From Promethearchaeota archaeon (GTDB lineage: Archaea > Asgardarchaeota > Lokiarchaeia > Sigynarchaeales > SOKP01), in assembly GCA_019894735.1 (NCBI GenBank), contig JAGXOB010000078.1, forward strand, positions 1 through 6,527: 6,527 nt of DNA, read 5' to 3'. The translations under genes and the position numbers were made by a program. Below, piece by piece: positions 1 to 5,543 of this stretch; the first letter of the stretch is position 1; each line of letters opens with the position of its first letter. Under the pieces are notes generated by a model. It had not been told where the DNA came from. It was given only the letters and a program-made list of their open reading frames with translations, and ran no database searches.

Positions 1-345
1 GGAATTACCCCTATTGAGTCGTTGATAAGAATTAATTACGCTTGGAGCGATGGTGAAATTATCTCTGAAGATTTACTTTATATGGATATGGATAAATTCA
101 AACAAGATTTTACCAAAGCTTATAGAGAAGCACTTGGAATCTTATTTGAAATGCCATTCTTTTCAGAGGATATGACAGATGATTATATTCGAAAAGCTAC
201 ATCTGAAGCTATTTTATTAAATGCGATTATTTTTGGAGAAGGCATTCAAGCTCCTTCACATGTGGAACCTAAAGTTGAAGAAAAAGAACCCGAGGAAGAA
301 GAAGAAGAGGAAGAAGAAGTTGGTATTGGAGGATTATTTGGATAA
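1..345 (+). CDS. rplP0: Ribosomal stalk protein uL10 (P0), 3' part only
   Basis: This is the C-terminal part of the archaeal large-subunit stalk base protein, which anchors L12/P1 dimers and helps recruit translation GTPases. The frame is open from base 1 (GITPIES...), so the gene starts upstream and only about 114 residues are seen; the family is usually near 300-350 residues. The segment contains the region that carries the helices binding L12 dimers. It ends in a Pro/Glu-rich hinge, a run of glutamates and the terminal GIGGLFG, the archaeal/eukaryotic stalk signature. A TTG codon at base 22 could be mistaken for a start, but the preceding residues also fit the protein, so it is internal. 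rpl12 follows 74 bases downstream, the usual archaeal order (L11-L1-P0-L12). The identification is secure from the tail and the neighbour. Confidence 0.93.
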   Translation, partial: GITPIESLIRINYAWSDGEIISEDLLYMDMDKFKQDFTKAYREALGILFEMPFFSEDMTDDYIRKATSEAILLNAIIFGEGIQAPSHVEPKVEEKEPEEEEEEEEEVGIGGLFG

Positions 346-405
346 TAAATTAAGATTTTTTTGAAATATCAATAAAAATACAAAATAACGAAAAATAATA
401 AAAAA

Positions 406-410
406 GAGGT
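406..410 (+). promoter_or_regulatory. Shine-Dalgarno-like site of rpl12
   Basis: GAGGT lies nine bases before the ATG at 420 and is complementary to the archaeal 16S 3' end. It supports that start and suggests translation from within a longer P0-L12 transcript. Confidence 0.6.
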
Positions 411-419
411 TAAAAAATT

Positions 420-710
420 ATGGAAAGTATTTACGCTGCCTTATTGTTACATAAAGCTGGAGGAAAAATTAACGAAACGAACGTAGAAAAGGTATTAACT
501 GCTGCAGGTGCAAAAGTTGATAAAGACCAAATCGTTAAATTAATTGCTGGACTAAAAGACACAAAAATTGAAGATATAATCAAATCTGCTAGCTCAGTAC
601 CCGTTGTTGCTGCTCCAGCTAGGGGCGCTGTTGAGAAAAAGGAAGAAAAGAAGAAAGAAGAGGAACCCGAAGAAGAAGAAGAGCCAACTGGCATTGGGAG
701 TCTCTTTTAA
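420..710 (+). CDS. rpl12: Ribosomal stalk protein L12 (P1/P2 family)
   Basis: This is the small acidic stalk protein that dimerises on uL10 and whose flexible tail contacts elongation and initiation GTPases. It has 96 residues, normal for archaeal L12 (about 95-110). Residues 1-58 form the helical dimerisation domain; MESIYAALLLHKAGGKINE is characteristic, as is the AAGAKVD segment. A short Ala/Pro/Val hinge (about 60-70) follows, then a Lys/Glu-rich charged linker and the terminal GIGSLF. The tail nearly matches that of the upstream uL10 (GIGGLFG), as expected for proteins presenting the same GTPase-binding peptide. The ATG start is supported by the GAGGT site nine bases upstream. The gene lies 74 bases after rplP0 on the same strand and is probably the last gene of that operon, since a T-rich stretch follows. 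Confidence 0.95.
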   Translation: MESIYAALLLHKAGGKINETNVEKVLTAAGAKVDKDQIVKLIAGLKDTKIEDIIKSASSVPVVAAPARGAVEKKEEKKKEEEPEEEEEPTGIGSLF

Positions 711-765
711 TTACAGACAACCAAGATATAAAAGTGTAAAATTGAACAAAAGTATAGTGAAAATT

Positions 766-799
766 ATTTAAAATTTTTTTAATTTATTTTTTTTCTATT
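766..799 (+). terminator. T-rich terminator candidate after rpl12
   Basis: Within the 264-base AT-rich gap between rpl12 and secY there are closely spaced T runs (seven and eight T residues) about 60-85 bases after the rpl12 stop. Archaeal transcription often ends at such T-rich tracts without a hairpin. The rest of the gap is AT-rich, and I see no gene in it. A secY promoter must lie here if secY is transcribed separately, but no single TATA box stands out in such AT-rich sequence. Confidence 0.4.
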
Positions 800-974
800 A
801 TTTCTATATTCGATGTTTTAGATTTGCTAAAAAATCAGAATTCTGCTGAAACATACTAAATAAATCAAAAAGTTTTTTTAAAATTCTATTTTTTTTAAGT
901 TAACTTTCTCAATTAAGATTTTTTAATTTAACTAAAAAAGATAACACTCGTTAAAGTTTTTAAACTGATATACC

Positions 975-2429
975 ATGACTGGAAAATTCCTCAAGTTCTT
1001 CTCTCCGTTCGTAAGGGTAATGCCTGAAATTAAGCAACCACAAAGAGAGGTACAATTCAAAGAAAAATTATTATGGACTATTGTTGTACTGATCATCTAT
1101 TTGATTATGTCAAACATTCCACTTTACGGAGTAACTTCTACTGAAACGACAGATTATTACTATTGGTTAAGAGTTATATTAGCAAGTCAGAAGGGAACGC
1201 TAACGGAATTAGGAATTGGTCCAATAGTAACCGCTGGATTGATAATGCAACTACTTCTCGGCTCTAAAATTATAAAAGTTGATATGAGCGATCCTTACGA
1301 CAGATCTATGTTTAGTGGATCCCAAAAAGTTTTCGCAATGTTCTTAACGATTCTTAACATTGTAGCATATTTGATGGGAGGAGCTTTTGGTCCTTTAACT
1401 ATCTCGAATGCGACATTTGTGTTTTTACAATTACTCTTCTCGGGAGTTATTATTATCTTACTCGACGAAATTTTACAGAAGGGATGGGGAATTGGAAGCG
1501 GAGTATCTCTATTTATCGCCACGGGAGTTGCAGGGCAAGTTTTTTGGAATTTGTTTAGTTTTATTGACGCAGGACCGGGTCAGGGTGCGAGAGGGCTTAT
1601 CATTGCTTTCTTTCAATCTTTAACGAATCCTAGTATAGATACAGCTGCACTATTTTTTAGGAGTGATAGATTACCTTCCATTTTTGGAGGAATTACCACG
1701 TTAGCAATATTTGCAATTGTGATTTGGTTTGAGTCTACTAGGATCGAGATTCCTCTAGCGTACAAGGGCTATCGAGGTTTTAAGGGGAAATATCCAATGA
1801 AGTTACTGTACGTTTCGAATATTCCAGTTATTTTAGTAAACGCTTTATACGCGAATTTCTTATTTTTCGGGCAGATACTAGCCGGACCTACTTCAGCTCT
1901 AAGAAATGCAGATACTAATTGGCTGATAGATCTGATCGGCCATTTCAACTATGTAGAATCTGGGGGGGCATCAGGAAATTATTTAGTTCCAGACAGGGGA
2001 CTACTTTACTTCCTTACTCCTCCTCAAGGACTTGATCAACTAATAGCAGATCCATTGAGAGCTATAATATATCTCGTCTTCTTTATATTCCTCTGTGTGA
2101 TGCTCGGCCGTGTCTGGGTCGACGTATCTGGGTTAGCTCCGCGCGATATAGCTCAACAGATAATAGATTCGGGGATGCAGATTCCCGGGTTTCGTAGTTC
2201 GGACAAAATTATTGAACGAATCTTAAAACGCTACATTCCAACGCTAATAATTATAAACGGTTTCATAATTGCAATAATGAGTTTCTTCGCCGATTCTTTG
2301 GGTGCATTGACTTCAGGTACGGGGCTTCTAATAGCTATCGGGATCGTCCACCAGTACAGCGAGAGTTTGGCCAAGGAGATGGCTGCGATGCAGTATCCGG
2401 GCATGCGGTCGTTCTTGGGTATGGATTAG
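975..2429 (+). CDS. secY: Preprotein translocase channel subunit SecY (Sec61-alpha type)
   Basis: This is the pore subunit of the Sec translocon, which moves unfolded proteins across the cytoplasmic membrane and lets membrane segments exit sideways. It has 484 residues, within the archaeal range. It starts with the archaeal/eukaryotic N-terminal amphipathic segment (SPFVRVMPEIKQP), then TM1 (about 31-51) and the plug region (about 55-72). Next comes the conserved TELGIGPIVTAGLIMQLLLG (77-96), the DEILQKGWGIGSGVSLFI motif of TM4-5 (164-181), and the basic ribosome-facing loop around RGFKGKYPMK (267-276). The C-terminal part has APRDIAQQI...GMQIPGFR (388-407) and the TM9-10 region ending in YPGMRSFLG. 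About ten membrane helices fit the hydrophobic pattern. The gene is not flanked by uL15 and adk as in the usual archaeal spc operon; it follows rpl12 and precedes an EMC3-like gene. The last 89 bases are clearly GC-richer than the rest. The ATG gives a standard N-terminus. Confidence 0.97.
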   Translation: MTGKFLKFFSPFVRVMPEIKQPQREVQFKEKLLWTIVVLIIYLIMSNIPLYGVTSTETTDYYYWLRVILASQKGTLTELGIGPIVTAGLIMQLLLGSKIIKVDMSDPYDRSMFSGSQKVFAMFLTILNIVAYLMGGAFGPLTISNATFVFLQLLFSGVIIILLDEILQKGWGIGSGVSLFIATGVAGQVFWNLFSFIDAGPGQGARGLIIAFFQSLTNPSIDTAALFFRSDRLPSIFGGITTLAIFAIVIWFESTRIEIPLAYKGYRGFKGKYPMKLLYVSNIPVILVNALYANFLFFGQILAGPTSALRNADTNWLIDLIGHFNYVESGGASGNYLVPDRGLLYFLTPPQGLDQLIADPLRAIIYLVFFIFLCVMLGRVWVDVSGLAPRDIAQQIIDSGMQIPGFRSSDKIIERILKRYIPTLIIINGFIIAIMSFFADSLGALTSGTGLLIAIGIVHQYSESLAKEMAAMQYPGMRSFLGMD

Positions 2430-2454
2430 TGGTAAAGCCATAATTTCTCCTTCC

Positions 2455-2515
2455 AGAAATAAATAATTTTATAAATACTAACAGTTCAATTATATTTTTA
2501 TTTATTTAGTTAAAA
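2455..2515 (+). terminator. AT-rich terminator candidate after secY
   Basis: The 188-base gap between secY and the EMC3-like gene holds T-rich stretches, notably around 2490-2508, soon after the secY stop. This would suit an archaeal terminator, consistent with a separate promoter for the next gene. I see no gene in the gap; it is too short for the adenylate kinase gene that often sits here in other archaea. No strong hairpin was found, so the call is weak. Confidence 0.3.
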
Positions 2516-2582
2516 TTAATTAGTTTAATGTGAGGAGTGTTATATAGAACTTGAATATCTCTCAATAGAATTATTCTGAAAA

Positions 2583-2592
2583 GTTTAATAAA
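2583..2592 (+). promoter_or_regulatory. TATA-like box of the EMC3-like gene
   Basis: GTTTAATAAA lies about 26-35 bases before the ATG at 2618. No Shine-Dalgarno sequence lies in front of that ATG. The spacing would put transcription start at or very near the start codon, giving a leaderless mRNA. The surrounding sequence is very AT-rich, so the exact box is uncertain. Confidence 0.4.
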
Positions 2593-2617
2593 TTATTAAG
2601 ATTATTTCAATATAACT

Positions 2618-3298
2618 ATGCTTTTGTTATTATTACAAGATTCAAATCTATTTTTGGAATGGCTTAGCTATCCTCCGGGATCCATGATTTTTATATTATT
2701 ATTGGCTACCACAACTGCACTAATAAGTACGGGTTTAACCAAATGGTTAGTTGATACAGACGAGATAAATAGAAAACAGGTTATAAAGAAAGCACACGAC
2801 GAGGAGAAGCAGAAGATTATTGATGTTGCTGAGACTGACCCAGAAAGGTATAAAAAGTTAAAAAAGAGGTGGGAACGGTTGGATGGTATGATAAAAACAT
2901 CGCAACAAAAGGCATCGTTGAAGCGTATGTTACCTAGCTGCATAACCTTTGTTCCAATGATAATTATTTTTTCAGTTGTAAGAGGGTTTTTCGGTGCAGC
3001 AAATCCAGTTGCATTGTCGCCAATGAATGCAAACGATGTACCGTTTATAGGTAATATGATGGCTGGCATAACGGCGGGTTCTACGACTCCAGCATGGACT
3101 GCTCTTGTTTATGGAACTGTTAGGACTATTGGAATCGGCGCAGGTTGGATAAACTTTACGGCTTGGTATTTCCTATGTAGTTTTGGAATAAATACTCTTA
3201 TACAAAGATTATTGAAATTGCAAACTCAAGCTCAAGGAGGCATGGAACAAATGATGGGCGGCAGTAAATCTAAAGCTTTAGAATTTCCGGACGTTTAA
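2618..3298 (+). CDS. EMC3/TMCO1-family (DUF106) membrane insertase
   Basis: This is a 226-residue membrane protein of the archaeal DUF106/EMC3/TMCO1 group, part of the Oxa1 insertase superfamily, whose members help insert transmembrane segments. TM1 lies at about 21-43. A long charged, probably coiled-coil cytosolic segment follows at about 48-100 (TDEINRKQVIKKAHDEEK... and KKLKKRWERLDGM). TM2 is at about 104-123 and a further hydrophobic segment at about 175-198 (WINFTAWYFLCSFGINTLIQ). The tail is methionine- and glycine-rich (GGMEQMMGG), as in other Oxa1-type insertases. Three TM segments around a coiled coil is the family architecture. In many archaea this gene lies in the secY-adk-DUF106-eL34-cmk cluster, so the place next to secY supports the call. 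It converges on the tRNA gene, whose 3' end is 27 bases away. The ATG has no ribosome-binding site and fits a leaderless start. Confidence 0.88.
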   Translation: MLLLLLQDSNLFLEWLSYPPGSMIFILLLATTTALISTGLTKWLVDTDEINRKQVIKKAHDEEKQKIIDVAETDPERYKKLKKRWERLDGMIKTSQQKASLKRMLPSCITFVPMIIIFSVVRGFFGAANPVALSPMNANDVPFIGNMMAGITAGSTTPAWTALVYGTVRTIGIGAGWINFTAWYFLCSFGINTLIQRLLKLQTQAQGGMEQMMGGSKSKALEFPDV

Positions 3299-3325
3299 CC
3301 CACATTCTATTTACTAAGATTAAAA

Positions 3326-3425
3326 CGCAGACAGAGGGATTCGAACCCTCGGGTGCTTTCGCACACTGGTTATCTGGTTAAAATTACCGTTCCAGACCAG
3401 CGCCGTACCGCTTGGCTATATCTGC
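3326..3425 (-). tRNA. tRNA-Ser (anticodon GGA), intron-containing
   Basis: Read on the minus strand, the acceptor stem GCAGATA pairs with TGTCTGC (one T-G wobble), and the discriminator is G73, typical of archaeal tRNA-Ser. The D arm has GCC/GGC. The anticodon stem CTGGT pairs with ACCAG. The variable arm is long, with a GTGC/GCAC stem closed by a GAAA loop, which marks a class II tRNA (Ser or Leu). The T arm is GAGGG-TTCGAAT-CCCTC. Removing an 18-base intron gives the seven-base loop CTGGAAA with anticodon GGA, which reads UCC and UCU. The mature tRNA would be 82 nt; CCA is not encoded. It lies downstream of rpl14e on the same strand and faces the EMC3-like gene. Confidence 0.95.
3372..3389 (-). 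other. 18-nt tRNA intron at position 37/38
   Basis: The intron (CGGTAATTTTAACCAGAT) sits one base after the anticodon, the canonical archaeal position. The outer helix is the anticodon stem CTGGT/ACCAG. A 4-bp central helix forms between exon CTGG and intron CCAG, flanked by three-base bulges AAC and ATA. Cutting after the second base of each bulge gives exactly the expected seven-base loop. The inner helix is weak or missing, so this is a relaxed bulge-helix-bulge motif for the splicing endonuclease. The duplicated ACCAG, one copy in the intron and one in the exon, would allow a competing fold. Confidence 0.88.
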
Positions 3426-3465
3426 AAAAAAAAAATGCTAACGACGCTTTTTGGCGACGCTCAGC
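3426..3465 (-). terminator. Hairpin plus T10 tract between rpl14e and tRNA-Ser
   Basis: On the minus strand GCTGA pairs with TTAGC. The stem continues, after a bulged G, through CG/CG, a T-T mismatch and CGC/GCG, and closes on a CAAAAA loop. One A and then ten T residues follow, ending exactly where the tRNA starts. This has the shape of a bacterial intrinsic terminator, and T runs also end archaeal transcripts. It could end the rpl14e transcript. It could equally be a 5' leader structure of a cotranscribed tRNA, released by RNase P. Confidence 0.5.
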
Positions 3466-3501
3466 TATCACTTCAAAAATTATTTGTTTCTAATTAAAGA
3501 A

Positions 3502-3774
3502 CTACTTTGTAGGAATGGAAACAGTTTCTTTTAATTTCTTTTCTAATTTAGCTTTTTTAATTGCAGCTTCAATGTCGCTATGTGATGCTCCTTTTTTGAT
3601 TTCAATCGTTTCGGCTATAGGTTCAAGGTGTCTATAATTAGCCCTTCTTCTTCGAACTTTCAAACCATCAATTAAAATATAATTTTTATCGATGATATCA
3701 ACAACGACACAATACTTTCCAGCTTCCCTTCCAGTTGTTTTAACGCAAACGCGTCCTATGTCATATACACTCAT
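3502..3774 (-). CDS. rpl14e: Ribosomal protein eL14
   Basis: This large-subunit protein is found in some archaea and in eukaryotes. It has 90 residues, matching the short archaeal form (about 80-100). The N-terminal KOW-type SH3 barrel is clear: the start MSVYDIGRVCVKTTGREAGK, then a VVVDIIDKNYILIDG strand region (about 23-37), the basic VRRRRANYRHLEP (about 40-52), and IEIKKGAS leading into a C-terminal helix rich in Lys and Glu. The ATG is supported by GGTGA eight bases upstream. It follows cmk by 111 bases. In other archaea eL14 follows cmk and precedes truB/cbf5; here the tRNA-Ser follows instead. Confidence 0.95.
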   Translation of the reverse strand: MSVYDIGRVCVKTTGREAGKYCVVVDIIDKNYILIDGLKVRRRRANYRHLEPIAETIEIKKGASHSDIEAAIKKAKLEKKLKETVSIPTK

Positions 3775-3782
3775 TTAATTTG

Positions 3783-3787
3783 TCACC
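3783..3787 (-). promoter_or_regulatory. Shine-Dalgarno-like site of rpl14e
   Basis: On the minus strand GGTGA lies eight bases before the ATG and matches the core of the archaeal anti-Shine-Dalgarno complement. It confirms the chosen start. Confidence 0.65.
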
Positions 3788-3885
3788 AAATTATTTTAGT
3801 AAATCTATCATTACTGAATTTTACGATATTCAGAAAAGATAGACACTTTTTAGTAAATTAAGGAATAATTTTAATAATAAATTTT

Positions 3886-4446
3886 TTATGCTTTTTGAAA
3901 AAAAAAGTAACTTTTCATTTTGTTTAACTCTGTTAAGATTTTGTCTACTATTTCTTCAATGGTTAAATGTTCTGTGTTAATAATTAAATCAAAAAATTCT
4001 TTGGTTGATTTATTATCACTTAAATCAATATTATATAGTTTTTTGAAGCGTTCTAATTCAGATTTTTCTCTAATAGTTGTTTCGTTTAATTTTTCTTCGT
4101 AAGATGTTTTATCTCTATCTGCCATTCTTTTTACCCGAACTTCTATCGGACAGGTTAATTGAACTTTAAAATTTGCCATGGATTTAAGTATGTGCCCGCT
4201 TAGCTGACTATCGATAATAATGCTACCTTTTTTTGCCATATTTACGACTTTATTATCTAATTCCTTGTCAATATCGGGATGCATCTCAACAAAATGCGAA
4301 TACTCTTCTAACGACATATTATTTTCTTTTGCTAAATCTCGGAATGCTTGACCAGTTGAGTAATAGAAGATACCCAGTTTGTCTGCTAATAATTTGGCGA
4401 TTGTAGATTTTCCCGTTCCATGTAGTCCAGATATTGCTATTATCAT
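3886..4446 (-). CDS. cmk: Cytidylate kinase, archaeal type
   Basis: This cytoplasmic P-loop kinase of pyrimidine nucleotide metabolism phosphorylates CMP and dCMP with ATP. It has 186 residues, normal for the short archaeal form. The Walker A motif is GLHGTGKST (7-15). The nucleoside-monophosphate region has YYSTGQAFRDLAKE (29-42). A strand with SIIIDSQLSGHI (75-86) is followed by a lid region rich in Arg and Lys (RVKRMADRDK, 104-113) and REKSELERFKKLYNID (126-141), where archaeal cytidylate kinases carry catalytic basic residues. Its place between rpl34e (77 bases upstream) and rpl14e (111 bases downstream) is the standard archaeal neighbourhood and separates it from adenylate kinase. The last residues (YFFFQKA) come from a run of nine T residues, so the extreme C-terminus could shift if that run is mis-sequenced. 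No clear Shine-Dalgarno site precedes the ATG. Confidence 0.9.
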   Translation of the reverse strand: MIIAISGLHGTGKSTIAKLLADKLGIFYYSTGQAFRDLAKENNMSLEEYSHFVEMHPDIDKELDNKVVNMAKKGSIIIDSQLSGHILKSMANFKVQLTCPIEVRVKRMADRDKTSYEEKLNETTIREKSELERFKKLYNIDLSDNKSTKEFFDLIINTEHLTIEEIVDKILTELNKMKSYFFFQKA

Positions 4447-4523
4447 TTTACATTTCTCAAAACTGAATTTAGTTAAATAAGAAATTACACACTATTTAAT
4501 TTTATCGATATTTTTAAAAACAG

Positions 4524-4799
4524 TCAATCTGTAGGATGCCAAATAGCGTCCTTAAGAATTGTTTGTAAACAATTACCACAATACCGTCCGCTTTCGGGGC
4601 GATTTGCTCTCCTAGAAACATGGTTCGTTTGTTTAAATTGCGAAGGTCTTAATCGCGGGATAGCTTGTAGTGGTTTTTTGCAAACAGCACATTGTGCTTT
4701 GCTTGGTTTTTTTCTCCAATAATGAGTAACATTGATACTTCCGGGAGTTTTTAGCTTTTTACGGGCTTGAGCTTTAGATCTTAAACCGGGTCTTGGCAA
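4524..4799 (-). CDS. rpl34e: Ribosomal protein eL34
   Basis: This zinc-ribbon large-subunit protein is shared by archaea and eukaryotes. It has 91 residues, the usual archaeal size. The N-terminus MPRPGLRSKAQARKKLKTPG and the HYWRKKPSKAQCAVC segment are strongly characteristic. The zinc ligands are C37 and C40 (CAVC) and C74 and C77 (CGNC), with IPRLRPSQ between them. The start codon is TTG, chosen because MPRP is the conserved family N-terminus and because GAAGGT lies seven bases upstream. No in-frame ATG lies just before it. The gene begins the eL34-cmk-eL14 block, about 100 bases after the Vps28-like gene. Confidence 0.95.
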   Translation of the reverse strand: MPRPGLRSKAQARKKLKTPGSINVTHYWRKKPSKAQCAVCKKPLQAIPRLRPSQFKQTNHVSRRANRPESGRYCGNCLQTILKDAIWHPTD

Positions 4800-4806
4800 T
4801 TTGATT

Positions 4807-4812
4807 ACCTTC
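4807..4812 (-). promoter_or_regulatory. Shine-Dalgarno-like site that decides the TTG start of rpl34e
   Basis: On the minus strand GAAGGT lies seven bases before TTG at 4799. This placement supports the unusual TTG start, which also gives the conserved N-terminus of the family. Confidence 0.65.
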
Positions 4813-4835
4813 AGTATGTTAATTAGTATTATTCG

Positions 4836-4845
4836 ATATTTTAAT
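4836..4845 (-). promoter_or_regulatory. Possible TATA box of the rpl34e-cmk-rpl14e block
   Basis: On the minus strand ATTAAAATAT lies about 25-30 bases before the Shine-Dalgarno site of rpl34e, which would give a short leader. It sits in the 99-base gap after the Vps28-like gene, so the ribosomal block may have its own promoter. The background is AT-rich, so this is weak. Confidence 0.3.
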
Positions 4846-4898
4846 TGATATGGTGTTAAAGTATGAAAACTTAATTAATTTTATCATTTTTGCAAAAT

Positions 4899-5519
4899 TT
4901 AAAGATTTAATTTCTCTTTAAATTCGTTAAACACTACATATAAATCGTCAGCTAATGAATCTCTAAACTTCTTATGACTTACGATTTTCTCTCCATTTTT
5001 TAAAAATTCATGATAAATTTTTGATAATTTTATCTTACTTAACTCTAAACCTGGAAACCTATCAAAATTTTTCTTCAAATCTTTAATTAAATCAAATATA
5101 ATCTCGTTGTTGTCAAAAGTTTCTAATTTTAACGCATCCATGAGTGTTATAAATGAGGACGTAATTTCTGAAGTAAGTCTTGGAATTTCAAGAATAGAGG
5201 AACTTGTTGATTTCGAAAATTGGTTTGTCGAAATATTAAGCGATGATAATTTATTAATTATATCAATAGCACGGTAATACTCGTCAGCAATATTCATTTT
5301 CGCTAATATTTTCGATAGTTCTATATTATTCTTATTCAAAGATAAATTAATCTTTAACAAATCGTTCAAAGCGCTTCTTATTGATCTTTGAAAAAAACTT
5401 TCTTTAAGATTACCACTTTGATATTTTTGGTCTAAACTGATTATTGTACTTACGATAGCGAATAGTTCCGATTCAAGTTTTGAATTGGTTTCAGAAGATG
5501 CCTCTTTTTGATTTGTCAT
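4899..5519 (-). CDS. vps28: Vps28-like ESCRT-I subunit
   Basis: This 206-residue soluble protein resembles the ESCRT-I subunit Vps28 (human form about 221 residues) from end to end, judged from memory rather than by a search. The N-terminal half has ESELFAIVSTIISLDQKY (16-33), matching the eukaryotic pattern AELFAVVKTMQALEKAY, followed by helices to about residue 90; in eukaryotes this part joins the ESCRT-I core. A Ser-rich linker covers about 91-110. The C-terminal helical domain has SSFITLMDALKLE (121-133), close to SLFITVMDKLRLE, then NEIIFDLIKDL (138-148), and ends DDLYVVFNEFKEKL (191-204), matching the last helix before the Vps28 C-terminus. In eukaryotes this domain contacts ESCRT-II or ESCRT-III. 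The likely role is in ESCRT membrane remodelling or ubiquitin-linked sorting, as proposed for Asgard archaea. It begins 24 bases after a zinc-ribbon membrane protein and probably shares its mRNA. No Shine-Dalgarno site is evident. Confidence 0.82.
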   Translation of the reverse strand: MTNQKEASSETNSKLESELFAIVSTIISLDQKYQSGNLKESFFQRSIRSALNDLLKINLSLNKNNIELSKILAKMNIADEYYRAIDIINKLSSLNISTNQFSKSTSSSILEIPRLTSEITSSFITLMDALKLETFDNNEIIFDLIKDLKKNFDRFPGLELSKIKLSKIYHEFLKNGEKIVSHKKFRDSLADDLYVVFNEFKEKLNL

Positions 5520-5543
5520 TATCTTGATGTTATTATTACAGTG

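Noticed and set aside
431..694. Minus-strand open frame opposite rpl12
   Set aside because: It is the antisense of the Glu/Lys-rich L12 coding sequence and yields only Ser/Phe low-complexity protein. The sense frame is a certain ribosomal protein.
836..845. Palindrome CAGAATTCTG in the gap before secY
   Set aside because: A ten-base palindrome in AT-rich sequence can arise by chance. It has no partner copy and no clear spacing to a promoter.
1295..1623. Open frames overlapping secY in other frames (1295-1522 minus, 1408-1623 plus)
   Set aside because: Both lie wholly inside secY, show no recognisable domain and have no start signals.
2521..2585. Weak inverted repeat TGAG...CTCA in the gap before the EMC3-like gene
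   Set aside because: Only four pairs match cleanly around a long AT-rich loop, which is not enough to call an RNA or operator.
2668..3069. 133-codon minus-strand open frame opposite the EMC3-like gene
   Set aside because: The length is tempting, but the sense strand encodes a recognisable insertase and the antisense protein matches no family pattern I know.
3426..3501. Possible box C/D guide RNA between rpl14e and the tRNA
   Set aside because: A CTGA and a GTGATAG are present on the minus strand, but they overlap in the wrong order and spacing, and there is no proper C box (RTGATGA). The stem-loop plus T run explains the sequence better.
3920..4102. Plus-strand open frame inside cmk
   Set aside because: It is the antisense of a clear cytidylate kinase and is short and low in complexity.
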